A stretch of DNA of 64,000 bases, taken from Vibrio plantisponsor (GTDB taxonomy: Bacteria; Pseudomonadota; Gammaproteobacteria; Enterobacterales; Vibrionaceae). The DNA lies in NCBI RefSeq assembly GCF_013041605.1, contig NZ_JABEQC010000002.1:186001-250000 (forward strand), written 5' to 3'. A model generated the notes under the pieces. It was not told where the DNA came from and did no database searches. It worked only from the letters and a program-made list of their open reading frames with translations. The translations under genes and the position numbers were made by a program. Below are positions 61,994-64,000 of this stretch, one piece after another (within the stretch, counting starts at the first letter, position 1; every line of letters begins with the position of its first letter).

Positions 61994-64000
61994 ATGCGAG
62001 TTCTAAAGTTTGGAGGTTCATCGTTAGCAGATGCTGACCGTTTATTACGGGCAGCAGACATCATTGCCAATAACGCTCAGCAGGAAGACGTTGCCGTTGT
62101 TCTTTCTGCACCGGGTAAAACAACAAATAAATTGGTTGCAGTTATTGAAAGCGCGATGCGTAATGGAGAAGCAGAACTACAAATCAAAGAGTTGGAATCG
62201 TCTTTCAACACTTTATTTGAAGATGTAAAAGCGGTATTGCCAAACATCGATGGTGCTGCGTATGAAAATCAAGTCAAAACCTCAATGTCACAGCTACGTC
62301 AGTTCGTGCACGGTATCAGCCTACTGGGTATGTGCCCTGACAACGTGAATGCGCGTATCATCAGTAAAGGTGAGCGTGTTTCTATCCAGCTAATGAAAGC
62401 GGTAATGGAAGCAAAAGGATTAGCCGCCAACCTGATTGACCCAGTTAAGTATCTGCTAGCGAAAGGCGATCACTTAGAAGCTATGGTTGATGTGGAAGTT
62501 TCAACACAAAACTTCAAATTAAACCCACTTCCAGAAAAACACGTACACATCATGCCTGGTTTTACTGCTGGTAATAAAAAAGGCGAGTTGGTTTGTCTAG
62601 GCCGCAACGGTTCAGACTATTCTGCAGCTGTCTTAGCCGCGTGTTTACGAGCAGAGTGTTGTGAAATTTGGACTGACGTGGATGGTGTTTACAACTGTGA
62701 CCCTCGTTTAGTTGAAGATGCTCGCTTGTTGAAGTCTCTAAGCTACCAAGAAGCGATGGAGTTGTCTTATTTTGGCGCTTCCGTTCTTCATCCAAAAACA
62801 ATCGCTCCAATTGCTCAATTCCACATTCCTTGCCTAATCAAAAACAGTTTCAATCCTCAAGGTCCGGGTACTTTAATTGGTCTTGATACTGGTGAAGACA
62901 ATCTTGCGATTAAAGGCATTACAACGCTAAACAACCTGACTATGGTCAACGTTTCAGGTCCAGGTATGAAAGGCATGGTTGGCATGGCGAGCCGCGTATT
63001 TGGCGCGATGTCTGCGTCAGGCGTTTCTATTGTTCTGATCACTCAATCATCGTCTGAATACAGCATTAGTTTTTGTATTGAAGCTGAGCATAAAACGCTT
63101 GCTCAACAAGCTCTGTCTGAAGCGTTTGAGTTAGAGCTAAAAGATGGTCTTTTAGAGCCTGTCGAGTTTACAGAAGATCTTTCCATCATCACTCTGGTTG
63201 GTGATGGTATGCGTACCTCTCGCGGTGTGGCATCTCAGTTCTTTGCATCGTTGGCAGAAGCTCACGTTAACATCGTCGCGATTGCTCAAGGTTCATCAGA
63301 GCGTGCTATTTCAGCGGTAATCCCAGAAGACAAAGTGTCTTCCGCAATCAAAGCGTGTCACGAAAACTTATTTAATTCTAAGCACTTCCTTGACGTATTC
63401 GTTGTCGGTGTAGGTGGTGTTGGTGGCGAGTTAGTTGATCAAATTAACCGTCAACAAGCGAAACTGGCGGAAAAAGGTATAGTGATTCGCGTATGTGGTC
63501 TGGCGAACAGCAAAGGCTTGTTGCTTGATAGCGAAGGTTTGCCACTTGATAACTGGCGTGACCGCATGGGCTCAGCGTCTGAAGAGTTTTCACTAGCTCG
63601 CTTGATTGCTCTTGTTAACCGTAACCATATCATCAACCCTGTGCTGGTTGACTGTACGTCTAGCGAAGCGATTGCAAATCAATACACAGACTTCTTGGCG
63701 GCAGGTTTCCACGTTGTTACGCCAAACAAGAAAGCAAACACTGCAAGCATGGCGTATTACCATCAGTTGCGTGAAGTGGCTCGTCACTCTCGTCGTAAGT
63801 TGATGTACGAAACAACGGTAGGTGCGGGTTTGCCAGTTATCGAAAACTTGCAGAACCTCATTGCTGCTGGTGATGAGCTGGAAAAATTCAACGGTATCTT
63901 ATCTGGCTCTCTCTCATTCATCTTCGGTAAGTTAGATGAAGGTCTGACATTGAGCCAAGCAACAACGATTGCTAAAGAAAAAGGTTTCACAGAGCCTGAT
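61994..64000 (+). CDS. thrA: Bifunctional aspartokinase I/homoserine dehydrogenase I (partial)
   Basis: The first 669 codons of ThrA; the frame is open to the window edge (E. coli ThrA has 820). Aspartokinase starts [16 protein letters not shown], with [18 protein letters not shown] and [12 protein letters not shown]. Two ACT-type regulatory segments follow ([22 protein letters not shown]), then the NAD-binding start of homoserine dehydrogenase ([15 protein letters not shown]) and the TPNKKAN block. It starts aspartate-derived threonine synthesis. The ATG follows GGAG and GGG; controlled by the upstream attenuator. Confidence 0.98.
   Translation, partial: MRVLKFGGSSLADADRLLRAADIIANNAQQEDVAVVLSAPGKTTNKLVAVIESAMRNGEAELQIKELESSFNTLFEDVKAVLPNIDGAAYENQVKTSMSQLRQFVHGISLLGMCPDNVNARIISKGERVSIQLMKAVMEAKGLAANLIDPVKYLLAKGDHLEAMVDVEVSTQNFKLNPLPEKHVHIMPGFTAGNKKGELVCLGRNGSDYSAAVLAACLRAECCEIWTDVDGVYNCDPRLVEDARLLKSLSYQEAMELSYFGASVLHPKTIAPIAQFHIPCLIKNSFNPQGPGTLIGLDTGEDNLAIKGITTLNNLTMVNVSGPGMKGMVGMASRVFGAMSASGVSIVLITQSSSEYSISFCIEAEHKTLAQQALSEAFELELKDGLLEPVEFTEDLSIITLVGDGMRTSRGVASQFFASLAEAHVNIVAIAQGSSERAISAVIPEDKVSSAIKACHENLFNSKHFLDVFVVGVGGVGGELVDQINRQQAKLAEKGIVIRVCGLANSKGLLLDSEGLPLDNWRDRMGSASEEFSLARLIALVNRNHIINPVLVDCTSSEAIANQYTDFLAAGFHVVTPNKKANTASMAYYHQLREVARHSRRKLMYETTVGAGLPVIENLQNLIAAGDELEKFNGILSGSLSFIFGKLDEGLTLSQATTIAKEKGFTEPD

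Overview
The window is a chromosomal segment of a gammaproteobacterium that looks like a Vibrio. This is inferred from protein similarity to remembered E. coli and Vibrio families, from gene order, from moderate GC, and from pairings typical of Vibrionaceae: two glutamate synthase operons side by side, arcB and arcA almost adjacent, dciA beside secA, and a cell-wall/division cluster without ddl. I cannot name the species. No prophage, insertion sequence, CRISPR array, tRNA or rRNA was found; nearly all of it is core genome.

Layout. (1) 1-4.8 kb, plus strand: the end of rplM, rpsI, the cytochrome bc1 operon petABC, then sspA-sspB. (2) 4.8-8.2 kb, minus strand: lpoA-yraN-diaA-dolP (envelope biogenesis and replication timing). 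(3) 8.2-26.4 kb, plus strand: rsmI, the RNase P RNA gene rnpB, then the division and cell-wall cluster rsmH-ftsL-ftsI-murE-murF-mraY-murD-ftsW-murG-murC-ftsQ-ftsA-ftsZ-lpxC. (4) 26.5-36.3 kb: dciA (minus), secA, mutT, dapB, carA-carB. (5) 36.4-42 kb: a TSUP-family transporter with a convergent, overlapping LysR regulator, then the minus-strand operon mtnN-cbiB-btuF-TRIC channel and a DUF1499 lipoprotein. (6) 42-54.5 kb, minus strand: two complete but divergent glutamate synthases, gltB2-gltD2 and gltB1-gltD1. (7) 55-61.5 kb: yhcC, arcB with a small lipoprotein gene, convergent arcA, a DUF3293 gene, an RraA-like gene and a small outer-membrane-type protein. (8) 61.8-64 kb: the thr leader peptide and attenuator, and thrA running off the end.

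The genes fall into coherent groups: lipid II synthesis and the divisome (murE-murC, ftsL-ftsZ, with LpoA activating a PBP elsewhere), lipid A (lpxC), secretion (secA), respiration and its redox control (petABC, ArcAB with a perfect FNR-type site), nitrogen and amino-acid metabolism (gltBD twice, carAB, dapB, thr) and corrinoid salvage (btuF, cbiB).

The window holds no obvious new system. The least ordinary signals are: a 24-nt unit repeated three times inside the P3 region of rnpB; a PVWY in place of PEWY at the cytochrome b Qo site; an ArcB whose only cysteine matches E. coli Cys180, with the Cys241 equivalent lost; a structured leader with candidate upstream ORFs before gltB2; and a 19-bp perfect dyad over the predicted start of yhcC transcription. 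Start codons were chosen by comparison with remembered family N-termini and visible ribosome binding sites. Promoters, operators and RNA structures were found by eye and are not experimentally supported.
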